Source: Geodermatophilus marinus (lineage in GTDB: Bacteria > Actinomycetota > Actinomycetes > Mycobacteriales > Geodermatophilaceae). Taken from it: a stretch of 64,000 nt of DNA. The position numbers were made by a program, and so were the translations under genes. The notes below the pieces were generated by a model. It was not told the DNA's origin. It was given only the letters and a program-made list of their open reading frames with translations, and searched no databases. Below, one piece after another: positions 16,695 through 24,585 of this stretch; the first letter of the stretch is position 1; every line of letters begins with the position of its first letter. The DNA lies in NCBI RefSeq assembly GCF_003428645.1, contig NZ_QVQH01000018.1, forward strand, positions 1-64,000, written 5' to 3'.

Positions 16695-18073
16695 CGCGGG
16701 CCCCCCGTGGCCAGGGGAACGATGCGCCGGGCCTTGCCGGTGCGCGGGTCGGCGGGGACGGCGTCGGCCGTCCGCACGGTCACGGTCGCCCCGGTCAGCC
16801 CCGCCCGCACCAGCGACTCGCGCACCCGCCGGGCGAGGTCCGCACCGTCGAGCGGCCCGTCGGGGACGACGGTCAGGGACACCCCGTCGGCGGTCTGGCG
16901 CACCTGGTACTCGACCACCTGGGGCGTGGCGACGAGCGGGCTGCGCAGCACCAGCGGGTGCACGGTCACCCCGGGCCAGTGCAGGACGTCGTCGGCGCGC
17001 CCCTCGACCGCCACCCGCAGGTGGCCGGACCCCTCCCGGGCCGGCTGGGCGACGAACCGGTCGTCCAGCTCGTAGCGGATGAGCGGCTGCACCGGGTTGG
17101 CCAGGTTCGTCACCAGCACCCGGGCCGAGGGCGTCCCGGGGGCCACCGGGCGGCCGGCCTCGTCGACCAGCTCGACGACCGCGAGGTCGGAGGCCAGCTC
17201 GATGACCGACCCGCCCGGCGCGCTGACGCCCAGCACGCCCTCGCTGGACCCGAACTGGTCGACCGGCGGGACCCCGAAGGCCTCGGTCACCCGCGCCTTG
17301 GCCTCGGCGGGGAACTGCTCGCTGCTGCCGGTGACCGCCACCGGCCCGATGTGCAGCCGCCCGGCGGTCTGCTCGGCGGCCAGCACCGAGAGCACCGAGG
17401 GGTAGCCCTGCAGCAGCGGGGGCTGCAGGGCGTTGAGCCGCGCGACGATCTCCGGCACGGGCAGGGTCACCGGGACGGAGGTGACCCGCAGGAGGTCGCC
17501 GGAGAACAGCGACGGCAGCACCCGGCTGGCGTGCAGGGCGCGGCCGGCGGCGACGATGGTCATGGGCATCCCGCCCGGGGGTACGCCGCGCTCCACCAGC
17601 CGGCCCAAGGCCGCCCGGGTGAGCCCGAGCAGGTAGTCCACGGCGGCGCCGCGGTCGTACACGAAGACGCCGCGCTGCCCCGAGCTGCCGCCGGAGGCCA
17701 GCACCACGTACTCGTCCAGCAGCAGCTCGGCCTCGGTGCCCGTGCCGGCCAGGTGGGCCTCGACGCGGTCCCGGGTGAGCCGCGCGTCGGTGACCAGGTC
17801 GTCGAACGCGGCCATCGCGTCGGCCTTGGTCATGGTGGGCAGGCCGGGCAGGTCGGCCGGGGTGAACCGGTCGACGTCCACCCCGGCCAGCCGGTCCCGG
17901 TGGAAGGCCGACCGCTCGCGGGCGTGCCGCAGCAGCCGCCGCAGCCCCGCCCGCTGGTGGCCGGCGAGCCGCTCGGCGTCCCAGGTCAGCCGGTCCAGGT
18001 GCGCCGGCAGGGCGGCGCGCACCCGGGCCCGGAGCCCGGCGCGCAGGTCCTCGCCGACGGCGGTACTGGTCAT
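16691..18073 (-). CDS. Phenylacetate-CoA ligase/CoF-synthetase-like adenylating enzyme
   Basis: 460 residues, ATG 18073 overlapping the TetR stop. It belongs to the PaaK-like branch of the ANL superfamily. The phosphate-binding loop is VLASGGSSGQRGVFV (residues about 130-144). Later elements are VDQFGSSEGVLGV and VLVTNLANPVQPLIRYELDD, the A5/A8-type adenylation motifs. Such enzymes activate aryl or other acids to acyl-adenylates or CoA thioesters. It is the middle gene of a TetR-ligase-P450 operon, which suggests activation followed by hydroxylation of one acid. Which acid cannot be seen. Confidence 0.85.
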   Translation of the reverse strand: MTSTAVGEDLRAGLRARVRAALPAHLDRLTWDAERLAGHQRAGLRRLLRHARERSAFHRDRLAGVDVDRFTPADLPGLPTMTKADAMAAFDDLVTDARLTRDRVEAHLAGTGTEAELLLDEYVVLASGGSSGQRGVFVYDRGAAVDYLLGLTRAALGRLVERGVPPGGMPMTIVAAGRALHASRVLPSLFSGDLLRVTSVPVTLPVPEIVARLNALQPPLLQGYPSVLSVLAAEQTAGRLHIGPVAVTGSSEQFPAEAKARVTEAFGVPPVDQFGSSEGVLGVSAPGGSVIELASDLAVVELVDEAGRPVAPGTPSARVLVTNLANPVQPLIRYELDDRFVAQPAREGSGHLRVAVEGRADDVLHWPGVTVHPLVLRSPLVATPQVVEYQVRQTADGVSLTVVPDGPLDGADLARRVRESLVRAGLTGATVTVRTADAVPADPRTGKARRIVPLATGGPR

Positions 18074-18684
18074 GACACCGCTCCCTCCCTCGTGCCGAGC
18101 AGCCGTGCGGCCACGGCCGCGTCGACCTCCTCCATCAGCTCGTCGCTGAAGGCCTCGCCCTCCGCGGCCCGGGCCAGGGCGGCGCCCGGGCCCATCGCCA
18201 GCCCGGCCCGGGCCAGGGCCTCGTAGCGCTCCCGCGGGGCCTGCCCGCCGTGCAGCCGGGCGAGCACGTCGGTGAGCACGCCGACCAGCCGGCCGTGCAG
18301 CTCGGCGAACCGGGCCGCGAGCCCCGGGTCGCGGGCGGCGTGCACGCGGAACTCGACGACCAGCAGCGTCCAGTCCAGGTCCGACCGCAGGATGCGGGCC
18401 CACTGCCGGGTGACCGCCGTCCCGGCGTCGAGCGGGTCGCCGGCGGGCAGGGCGCGCAGCTGGGCGCTGCGCTCGTCGACCCGCTCCTCGAGCAGGGCGA
18501 GGAACAGGTCGGCCTTGCCCGCGAAGCGGGCGTAGATGGCCCCCGTGGTGAACCCGGCCTCCTGCGCGACCGCGTCGACGGTCGTCCCGTGGTAGCCGCT
18601 GCGCAGGAACACCGCGCGCGCCGCGGCCAGCAGCGCCGCCCGCGTCGCCGCCGCCTGCTCCACCCGCGTCATCCGCCTTCGCAT
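18070..18684 (-). CDS. TetR/AcrR family regulator of the ligase-P450 operon
   Basis: 204 residues. The N-terminal helix-turn-helix (about 12-60) reads AAARAVFLRSGYHGTTVDAVAQEAGFTTGAIYARFAGKADLFL, split by the usual turn. The C-terminal half is ligand binding and variable. It is the first gene of the operon, and a 30-bp palindrome (18683-18712) overlaps its own start codon, so it very likely represses its own operon. Its effector could be the substrate of the downstream ligase or P450 (inference). Confidence 0.92.
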   Translation of the reverse strand: MRRRMTRVEQAAATRAALLAAARAVFLRSGYHGTTVDAVAQEAGFTTGAIYARFAGKADLFLALLEERVDERSAQLRALPAGDPLDAGTAVTRQWARILRSDLDWTLLVVEFRVHAARDPGLAARFAELHGRLVGVLTDVLARLHGGQAPRERYEALARAGLAMGPGAALARAAEGEAFSDELMEEVDAAVAARLLGTREGAVS

Positions 18685-18712
18685 AACGCCGTTATTGGAA
18701 TAGCGGCGTTAT
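18683..18712. promoter_or_regulatory. TetR operator overlapping the regulator's start codon
   Basis: Two 14-nt arms, ATAACGCCGTTATT (18683-18696) and AATAGCGGCGTTAT (18699-18712), match at 13 of 14 positions around a GG centre. The palindrome includes two bases of the ATG of the TetR gene at 18684. Binding would block transcription or initiation of a leaderless message. This is a strong autoregulation signal. Confidence 0.8.
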
Positions 18713-18803
18713 CGCGATGCCAGGGTCGGAGGTCCCTGCCCGTGCCCGGGTCGGGGTGCCGCGGGAGCGTTCCCCGCGCCGGGGCACTCCACCCGTGCGC
18801 GGG

Positions 18804-19205
18804 TCACCCGCTGCGGGGCGGTGTCGAGGTCAGCCGGAACTCGCGCTCCGCGTCGAGGTACTGCACGTCGACCCGGTGGCCGTGCAACCGGCTCATCGCG
18901 ACGACCCGCGCGAGGTCGGCCAGCCCGCAGCAGCCCAGCAGGAACGGCAGCGGGGCCGGGTTCAGGACGGTCCGCGCCCGGTCGTAGAGCCGGTAGTCGC
19001 TGCCGAGGAAGACGGTGGCGGCCCGCTGCGCGGCGGCCCCGGTCAGCCGGACCACCACCGGCCGGTCGCCGGCCAGCGCGTCCCGCGCGCGGGCCAGCAG
19101 CCGGGGGTCGGCGAAGTCGAGGGTCACCGGGCGGGCCGCCACGGGACCGGCGCCGGGCGCCGGGTGCGCGCCCGGGAGGGCGGGGTCGAGGATGGCGCTG
19201 AGCAT
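18804..19205 (-). CDS. Hypothetical protein
   Basis: 133 residues from ATG 19205, which has GAGAGG about 8 nt upstream. After a proline/alanine-rich N-terminus comes a compact alpha/beta stretch: PVTLDFADPRLLARARDALA, then RPVVVRLTGAAAQRAATVFLG, then a hydrophobic segment and DVQYLDAEREFRL. The alternation resembles a small SepF-like or ACT-like fold, but I do not recognise the family. It stands 126 nt from the VWA gene on the same strand, and the gap holds no clear signal. Confidence 0.55.
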   Translation of the reverse strand: MLSAILDPALPGAHPAPGAGPVAARPVTLDFADPRLLARARDALAGDRPVVVRLTGAAAQRAATVFLGSDYRLYDRARTVLNPAPLPFLLGCCGLADLARVVAMSRLHGHRVDVQYLDAEREFRLTSTPPRSG

Positions 19206-19331
19206 CGGGCTGACCTCTCGTTCGCCGCGGGCGGTCCCCGGGGCCGTGCCGCCGGGGAGCTGCTCACCCACCGGACGGAGACTCGCACGTGCTGCCGTGA
19301 TACCGCCGCCCGCCCGGGCCGTCGGCACCGC

Positions 19332-20240
19332 TCAGCCGAGCAGGGACCGCACCGCCGCCGGGGCGCCGGCGGGGCTCCGCAGCGGCGCCACCCGACCGTC
19401 GCCGGCGGCCGCCAGGGCCGCGCAGGCCGCCACCGACGCGGCCTCCTCCGACAGGGAGAGCACGTGCAGGTGCGCCCCGACGCGGGCCAGCGCGGCCGCG
19501 GCGGGCAGCGGGTCGGGGCTGTCGGTGGGGACGCCGTCGGAGAGCAGCAGCACGTCGCGGGCGGCGGCGCGGGAGCGGCCCAGCTGGGTGGCGGCGGTGC
19601 GCAGCGCCAGGTCGAGGTCCGTCGTCCCCCCGCCGCCGAGGTCGAACAGCCGGTCCACCACGACGTCGACCCGCGGGTCGGAGGACAGCGGCCGCAGCAC
19701 CACCGCCTGCGACCAGAAGGCCACCACGGCCAGCTCGTCCTCGGGCCGCATGCGCTGGGCCAGCGCCGAGGCGGTGAGGACGGCGACGGCCAGCTCGTCC
19801 CCGGCGACCGAACCGGAGGCGTCGACCAGGAGGACGCACGCCCGGCCGGTGGAGCGCCAGCCGCGGGTGTGCAGGTGCTCGGCCCGCCAGTGCGGCTCGG
19901 CGCCGCGCGCGGCCAGGGTGGCGTCGAGGTCGACGTCGCTGCCGGTGTCGTCCCGGCGGGTCACCACCCGCCGGGTGCCGGGCCGGTCGGGGACGCCGGC
20001 CCGCGGGGTGGCCACCGGGAGCCGGGTCGCCAGCCGCCGCGCGGCCGCCCGCAGCCGGGGGTCGAAGGCGCGGCCGAGGGCGGCCAGCAGCCGGGCGGCG
20101 GCGTCGGGGTCCCGGGCGGCGAGGTCGGCCATCGCCTGCTCGTCGAGCTCGCCGGCCTGCGGGGAGACCTGCTGGAAGTCCGCGTGGGCACGGGCCAGCT
20201 CGTCGCGGCCGGCCTTGCGCGCGGCGTTGTCCCGCAGCAC
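19332..20240 (-). CDS. VWA domain protein, partner of MoxR at 20393-21286
   Basis: 302 residues from the first canonical start (GTG 20240). The VWA domain occupies the C-terminal two thirds with MIDAS CVLLVDASGSVAGDE (D-x-S-x-S) and the Thr loop GGGGTTDLDLAL, resembling the I domain of magnesium chelatase D and other MoxR partners. In-frame coding-like sequence continues upstream to 20396 with three EAGGS repeats. There, CTG overlaps the MoxR stop codon as CTGA, exactly where an ATGA overlap would be expected. The natural protein may therefore be 354 residues. Confidence 0.85.
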   Translation of the reverse strand: MLRDNAARKAGRDELARAHADFQQVSPQAGELDEQAMADLAARDPDAAARLLAALGRAFDPRLRAAARRLATRLPVATPRAGVPDRPGTRRVVTRRDDTGSDVDLDATLAARGAEPHWRAEHLHTRGWRSTGRACVLLVDASGSVAGDELAVAVLTASALAQRMRPEDELAVVAFWSQAVVLRPLSSDPRVDVVVDRLFDLGGGGTTDLDLALRTAATQLGRSRAAARDVLLLSDGVPTDSPDPLPAAAALARVGAHLHVLSLSEEAASVAACAALAAAGDGRVAPLRSPAGAPAAVRSLLG

Positions 20241-20336
20241 GTCCTCGACCTCGCCGGGGTCCTCGACGGGGGCCTGCTGCGGCCGGCGGCCGCCGGGCGG
20301 GTTGCGCAGCGCGTCGCCGTCGGGCGCCGGGGGTGG

Positions 20337-20381
20337 CTCGCTCCCGCCCGCCTCGCTCCCGCCCGCCTCGCTCCCGCCCGC
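20337..20381. repeat. Three tandem 15-bp repeats
   Basis: CTCGCTCCCGCCCGC is repeated three times without change (20337-20351, 20352-20366, 20367-20381). On the minus strand in the VWA frame it encodes EAGGS three times in the putative N-terminal extension. Copy number could vary by replication slippage. Confidence 0.85.
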
Positions 20382-20392
20382 CTCCTCGGGCG

Positions 20393-21286
20393 TCAGGCTT
20401 TTCCCAGCTCCTCACCGGCCCGGTGCCAGATGTCGGTGACGACGTCCTCGACGGTGCGGGAGGAGCCGTCGGCCAGCGTCACCTTGCCGGTGAGCGCGGC
20501 CAGCGCGGCGTCCAGGCCGGTGTCGTCCTCCACGGCACCGTGCCCGCGCACCGTGGCCAGCTCCAGGGCGATGAGCACGGTGTCGATGGCGCCCCGCACC
20601 GAGGAGCCGATCCGCAGCTCGGGGTGGTCGCGGGTGATGCGCACGGTGCGCACCGCCTGCGCCACCAGCGGGTCCGGGCCCTCGGTGGCCGCGGCGACGA
20701 CGGCGAGCTCGGCGTCCTCGTCCTGATAGCCCATCGCCACCCGGCAGGAGCGGTCGTAGAGGGCCGGGGTGACCCGGGCGGTGCCGACCGCGTCGAACGG
20801 GTTCATGGCCGCGACCAGCCGGAACGTCGGCCGGGCCACCACCCGGCCGTAGCGCGGCACGTGCATCTCCCGCTCGGAGAGCACCCCGAGCAGGACGTTC
20901 ATCGTCTCCTCGGGGACCCGGTTGAACTCCTCGACGTAGAGCACGGCGCCGTCGGTCATGGCACGGGTGAGGGGGCCGGGGACGAAGTTCTCGGCGCGGT
21001 AGTCCTCGGTGAGCACCCGGGAGGCGTCGTGGTGGCCGACCAGCCGGGTGGGGGTGAGCTCGGCGTTGCCCTCGACCAGCACGAGCGGGACGCCGGCGCC
21101 ATCGGCCAGGGCGCGCAGCAGCGTCGTCTTGCCGGTGCCCGGCGGCCCCTCGAGCAGCACGTTGCGCCCGGCCGACAGGGCCGCGGCGACGACCTCCGCC
21201 TCCCGGATCCGGGCGACCACCCGCTCGCGGGCCACCCGGACCATGCCGGTGACGTCCAGCCGGCGGGCGGCGGTGGTGGTGCTCAT
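20393..21286 (-). CDS. MoxR-family AAA+ ATPase
   Basis: 297 residues. Walker A is EGPPGTGKTTLLRAL and the Walker B equivalent is AVLYVEEFNRVPE. The latter is the variant seen in the magnesium-chelatase-like/CbbQ-GvpN branch, different from the VDEVDR of the other two MoxR proteins here. Sensor region: FRLVAAMNPFDAVG. It is followed by a VWA partner and then, 86 nt upstream on the same strand, preceded by the NDMA-type alcohol dehydrogenase gene, suggesting activation or metal loading of that or a related enzyme. Confidence 0.9.
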   Translation of the reverse strand: MSTTTAARRLDVTGMVRVARERVVARIREAEVVAAALSAGRNVLLEGPPGTGKTTLLRALADGAGVPLVLVEGNAELTPTRLVGHHDASRVLTEDYRAENFVPGPLTRAMTDGAVLYVEEFNRVPEETMNVLLGVLSEREMHVPRYGRVVARPTFRLVAAMNPFDAVGTARVTPALYDRSCRVAMGYQDEDAELAVVAAATEGPDPLVAQAVRTVRITRDHPELRIGSSVRGAIDTVLIALELATVRGHGAVEDDTGLDAALAALTGKVTLADGSSRTVEDVVTDIWHRAGEELGKA

Positions 21287-21371
21287 GGCCTGCTGCTGCT
21301 CCTCGGGGTGACGACGTGCGACCGGGGCGCCCCGCGAGGGAGCGCCCCGGTCGCCGGGGACGGGTCCGGTC

Positions 21372-22502
21372 CTACTGGCCGTGGACGACGACCCCGCGGA
21401 TGTTCTTGCCCGCGTGCATGTCCTCGTAGCCCTGGTTGATGTCCTCGAGCTTGTACCGGTTGGTGATCAGCTCGTCGAGCTTGAGCTTCCCCTCCTGGTA
21501 GAGGCGCAGCATCTTCAGCATGTCGGCGCTGGGGTTCTGGTCGCCGAACAGCGCGCCGCGGATCTCCTTGGTGAAGAGCGCCAGCATGCTCGGGTTGATC
21601 GGGATGCCCACGTCGGTGAGGTCGCCGAGGCCGGTGATCACGACCCGGCCGCCCTTGCCGAGCGCCTCGACCCCCTGGGCGACGTGCTCGCCCTTGAGGA
21701 TCCCGACCGTGATCAGCACCTTGTCCGCGCCCTGGCCGTTGGTGACGCTGCGCGCGAACTCGCCGGCCTCCTCGATGCTCTCGAAGGCGTGGGTGGCGCC
21801 GAGCTCCTGCGCCTTCTCCCGCTTGAAGGGGATCGGGTCGACGGCGATGACGTGGCTGGCGCCCGCGTTCGCCGCGCCCTGCACGGCGTTGATGCCGATC
21901 CCGCCGATGCCCATCACGATCACGGTGTCGCCGGCCCTCACCTCGCCGGCCTGCACCGCCGTCCCCCAGCCGGTGCCGACGCCGCAGCCGACCAGGCAGG
22001 CGACGTCGAGCGGGATGTCCTCGGGGATCTTGACCGTCGAGCGGACGTCGACCGTGGTGACCTCGGCGAAGGTGCCCAGGCCGCACATCTGGCCGACCGG
22101 GGTGCCGTCGCCGGTCTGGAAGCGGAAGCTCTCCGCGTCGTCCCACCGCGAGCCGATCAGCAGGTTGGCGCCCGAGTCGCAGATGTACTGCTGGCCGTTG
22201 GCGCAGTAGCGGCAGCGGCCGCAGCCGGGCAGGAAGGAGAAGACGACGTGGTCGCCCTCCTTGAACCCGGGGGTGCCCGGGCCGACGGCGGTGACGACCC
22301 CGGCGCCCTCGTGGCCGCCCAGGAAGGGGTAGTGGCCGACCGTCATGTCACCGGTGGCGACGTGGTCGTCGGAGTGGCACAGGCCCGACGCCGCCACCTT
22401 GACCTGCAGCTCGCCGGTCCGCGGGTCGTCCGCGACCAGGTCGGTGACCTCCCACTTGCCGGGAGCGGAGCGCAGGATCGCCCCGCGGGTGTTCACAGGC
22501 AC
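21372..22502 (-). CDS. NDMA-dependent zinc alcohol dehydrogenase (MDR family)
   Basis: 376 residues, GTG 22502 with GGAGG 7 nt upstream. It is a medium-chain dehydrogenase. Catalytic zinc ligands are C42 (SGLCHSDDH), the H of GGHEGAG and the later C of GCGVGTGWG; structural zinc is held by GCGRCRYCANGQQYIC. The Rossmann motif is VIVMGIGGIGINAVQGAANA. The closest recognisable group is the actinobacterial NDMA-dependent alcohol dehydrogenases, whose bound NAD is re-oxidised by mycofactocin in vivo. The mycofactocin cluster starts 12 kb away. It probably oxidises primary alcohols or aldehydes. Confidence 0.9.
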   Translation of the reverse strand: MPVNTRGAILRSAPGKWEVTDLVADDPRTGELQVKVAASGLCHSDDHVATGDMTVGHYPFLGGHEGAGVVTAVGPGTPGFKEGDHVVFSFLPGCGRCRYCANGQQYICDSGANLLIGSRWDDAESFRFQTGDGTPVGQMCGLGTFAEVTTVDVRSTVKIPEDIPLDVACLVGCGVGTGWGTAVQAGEVRAGDTVIVMGIGGIGINAVQGAANAGASHVIAVDPIPFKREKAQELGATHAFESIEEAGEFARSVTNGQGADKVLITVGILKGEHVAQGVEALGKGGRVVITGLGDLTDVGIPINPSMLALFTKEIRGALFGDQNPSADMLKMLRLYQEGKLKLDELITNRYKLEDINQGYEDMHAGKNIRGVVVHGQ

Positions 22503-22658
22503 GGATGAACCTCCTCGTTCGCCCTCACCGCTGAGGGCCGTCCTGGCATGCGCCGTGCATGACCGTGCCGACACCGTATGGCGACGATCACACCTCGCGG
22601 AAGACCGGTGCAACGTCCCCGCTTCGTCCCCGACCCGTCCACCGGGAGGATGGCGCCC

Positions 22659-24089
22659 GTGCCCGGACCCGTGGTCGTCGTCGGTGCCGGCCCGGTGGGG
22701 CTCACCGCGGCGCTGCTGCTGGCCCGCCGCGGCCTGCCGGTGGTCGTGCTCGAGCGCCGGCCGGCGCCCTACGGGCGGCCGCGGGCGGTGCACCTCGACG
22801 ACGAGGCGCTGCGGGCGCTGGCCGACGCGGGGGTGGCCGACGCGTTCCTGGGGGTCAGCCGGCCGATGCCCGGCCTGCGGCTGGTGGACGGCGACCGCCG
22901 CGTGCTCGCCGTCTTCGGCCGCGGCCGGGGACCGCACGGGTGGCCGCAGGGCTCGATGTTCCACCAGCCGGACCTGGAGGGGCTGCTGCTGGCCGCCGTC
23001 CGGTCGGCCCCGGGGGTGGAGCTGCGCACCGGCACCGAGGTGGTGGGCCTGCCGGCGCCCGGGGTGGTCGCCGTGCGCGACCGCGGGTCCGGCCGGGTCT
23101 CCACGGTCGCCGCGGCGGCGGTCGTCGGTTGCGACGGGGCCAACAGCACGGTGCGGCGGCTGGTCGGGGCCCGGCTGCGGGAGCTCGGGCCGGCCGACCG
23201 CTGGCTGGTCGCCGACCTGCGCGCCCCCCGCGGGCTGCCGGTGTGGCCCGGGACCACCCAGGTGTGCGACCGGCGCCGGCCGGCCACCGCGATGCCGGTC
23301 ACCGGGGACCGCTACCGGTGGGAGTTCCGGCTGGCGCCCGGCGAGGCGGCCGGGGGCCTGGACCTGCCCGCGCTGCTGTCGGCCGACGGCGCGGGCGGCG
23401 CCGCGGTGGAGCGGGTGGCGGAGTACACCTACCGGGCCGCCGTCGTCGACCGGTGGCGCGCCGGCCGGGTGCTGCTGGCCGGGGACGCCGCGCACCTGAG
23501 CCCCCCGTTCGTCGGCCAGGGGCTCGGGCTGGGGCTGCGCGACGTCCACCAACTGGCGTGGAAGCTGGCCGCGGTGCTGGACGGGTCGGCGCCGGAGCGG
23601 CTGCTCGACACCCACGGCGCCGAGCGCGGCCCGCACGCCCGCGCCCTGGTGCGGCTGGCGGTGCTGGTCGGCCGCCTGATGACCGGGGGCGGGGCGGGCG
23701 GGGCCGTCCTCCGCCGCGGGGTGCTGGCCGGGGTCGGGCGGGTGCCCGCGCTGGCCGCCTACGCCGGGGAGAGCCGCACCCCGGCGCTGCGCCCCGGCCC
23801 GCTGGTGCGGCGCTCCGGGCGGGCCGGGCGCCGGCTGGCCGGGACGCTGCTGCCGCGGGCCACCGTGCTCACCGGCGGGGGGAGCCACCCGGTGGACGAC
23901 GTCCTCGGCCCCGGCTGGGCGCGGCTGCGGCTGCTCGGGGCCGGCCGGCTGGCGGTGCACCCCGCCGGCGGCCACGAGCGGGTCGTCGCCGACCCGGCCG
24001 GCGTGCTCACCGGCCGGCTCCGGTCGGCCGGTGCGGCGGAGGTCGTCGTCCGGCCCGACCGGATCGTGGCCGCGGCGCACGGGTCGTGA
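22659..24089 (+). CDS. FAD-dependent aromatic monooxygenase-like protein
   Basis: 476 residues from GTG 22659, with GGGAGG ideally spaced 9 nt upstream. Class A flavin monooxygenase: GxGxxG near the N-terminus (VVVVGAGPVGLTAALLLARR), the DG motif (VVGCDGANSTVRRLVG) and the GD motif (GRVLLAGDAAHLSPPFVGQG). The C-terminal thioredoxin-like extension matches MhpA/PheA/TfdB-type hydroxylases. It diverges from the alcohol dehydrogenase across a 156-nt gap. Substrate is probably aromatic, but no ring-cleavage genes are nearby. Confidence 0.9.
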   Translation: MPGPVVVVGAGPVGLTAALLLARRGLPVVVLERRPAPYGRPRAVHLDDEALRALADAGVADAFLGVSRPMPGLRLVDGDRRVLAVFGRGRGPHGWPQGSMFHQPDLEGLLLAAVRSAPGVELRTGTEVVGLPAPGVVAVRDRGSGRVSTVAAAAVVGCDGANSTVRRLVGARLRELGPADRWLVADLRAPRGLPVWPGTTQVCDRRRPATAMPVTGDRYRWEFRLAPGEAAGGLDLPALLSADGAGGAAVERVAEYTYRAAVVDRWRAGRVLLAGDAAHLSPPFVGQGLGLGLRDVHQLAWKLAAVLDGSAPERLLDTHGAERGPHARALVRLAVLVGRLMTGGGAGGAVLRRGVLAGVGRVPALAAYAGESRTPALRPGPLVRRSGRAGRRLAGTLLPRATVLTGGGSHPVDDVLGPGWARLRLLGAGRLAVHPAGGHERVVADPAGVLTGRLRSAGAAEVVVRPDRIVAAAHGS

Positions 24090-24115
24090 CCTCCCCGGCG
24101 GGGTAGGGGCGGCTC

Positions 24116-24346
24116 ATGCAGATCGACAAGGCGCAGATCCTCGACCTCCTCCGCTCCCAGGGCGACCAGGGCAAGGCCGACCAGGCCGACCAGCAGCTAC
24201 CCGGCACCGTCGACACCGAGCAGCACGCCGGGCTGCTCCAGCAGCTCGGCATCGACCCCGTGGAGCTGGTGAAGATGCTCACCGGGGGCAGCGGCCAGGG
24301 CGGTGGCGGGATCGCCGGGAAGCTGGGCGGCATCCTCGGGCGCTGA
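24116..24346 (+). CDS. Small conserved-looking protein of unknown function
   Basis: 76 residues from ATG 24116, starting MQIDKAQILDLLRSQGDQ. It has an amphipathic helix with QGKADQADQQLPGTVDTEQH, then LLQQLGIDPVELVKMLTGG and a glycine-rich tail. The DP-plus-helix pattern looks like small actinobacterial proteins of unknown role. It follows the monooxygenase by 26 nt and may be co-transcribed. No signal peptide or metal motif is visible. Confidence 0.65.
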   Translation: MQIDKAQILDLLRSQGDQGKADQADQQLPGTVDTEQHAGLLQQLGIDPVELVKMLTGGSGQGGGGIAGKLGGILGR

Positions 24347-24438
24347 CCGGCGCGGGCACGGTCCACCGAGCCGGTCACCCGGGGCGGACGCGGGTGGCCG
24401 GCCGCCGCACCTCGCTGGCAGGCGTCTACGCCTGTGAG

Positions 24439-24480
24439 CGCCTACGTCTGCGAGTGCACCTGCACTCACAGACGTAGGCG
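24439..24480. terminator. 20-bp hairpin with 2-nt loop
   Basis: Arms 24439-24458 and 24461-24480 match at 19 of 20 positions. The hairpin lies in the 239-nt gap between the small protein and the desulfurase-like gene. It may terminate the upstream message. The near-zero loop and long arms resemble extragenic palindromes rather than a simple terminator. Confidence 0.6.
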
Positions 24481-24585
24481 TGCCCGGGGAAACCTGCGGC
24501 TCCTCCCGGCGGACCTTGCGGGACGGCACCCGGAGGGCGCCCCGGCGGGGAGCGCGGTGGACACGGGGTGCATGCTCGGCGGGCC

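Noticed and set aside
18804..19205. SepF-like cell-division protein
   Set aside because: There is some resemblance in strand pattern, but no conserved SepF residues and no division genes nearby, so left as hypothetical.
21372..24080. A 902-residue minus-strand protein fusing an N-terminal region to the alcohol dehydrogenase
   Set aside because: The first 525 residues are antisense of the flavin monooxygenase. A GGAGG and GTG 22502 mark the true start.
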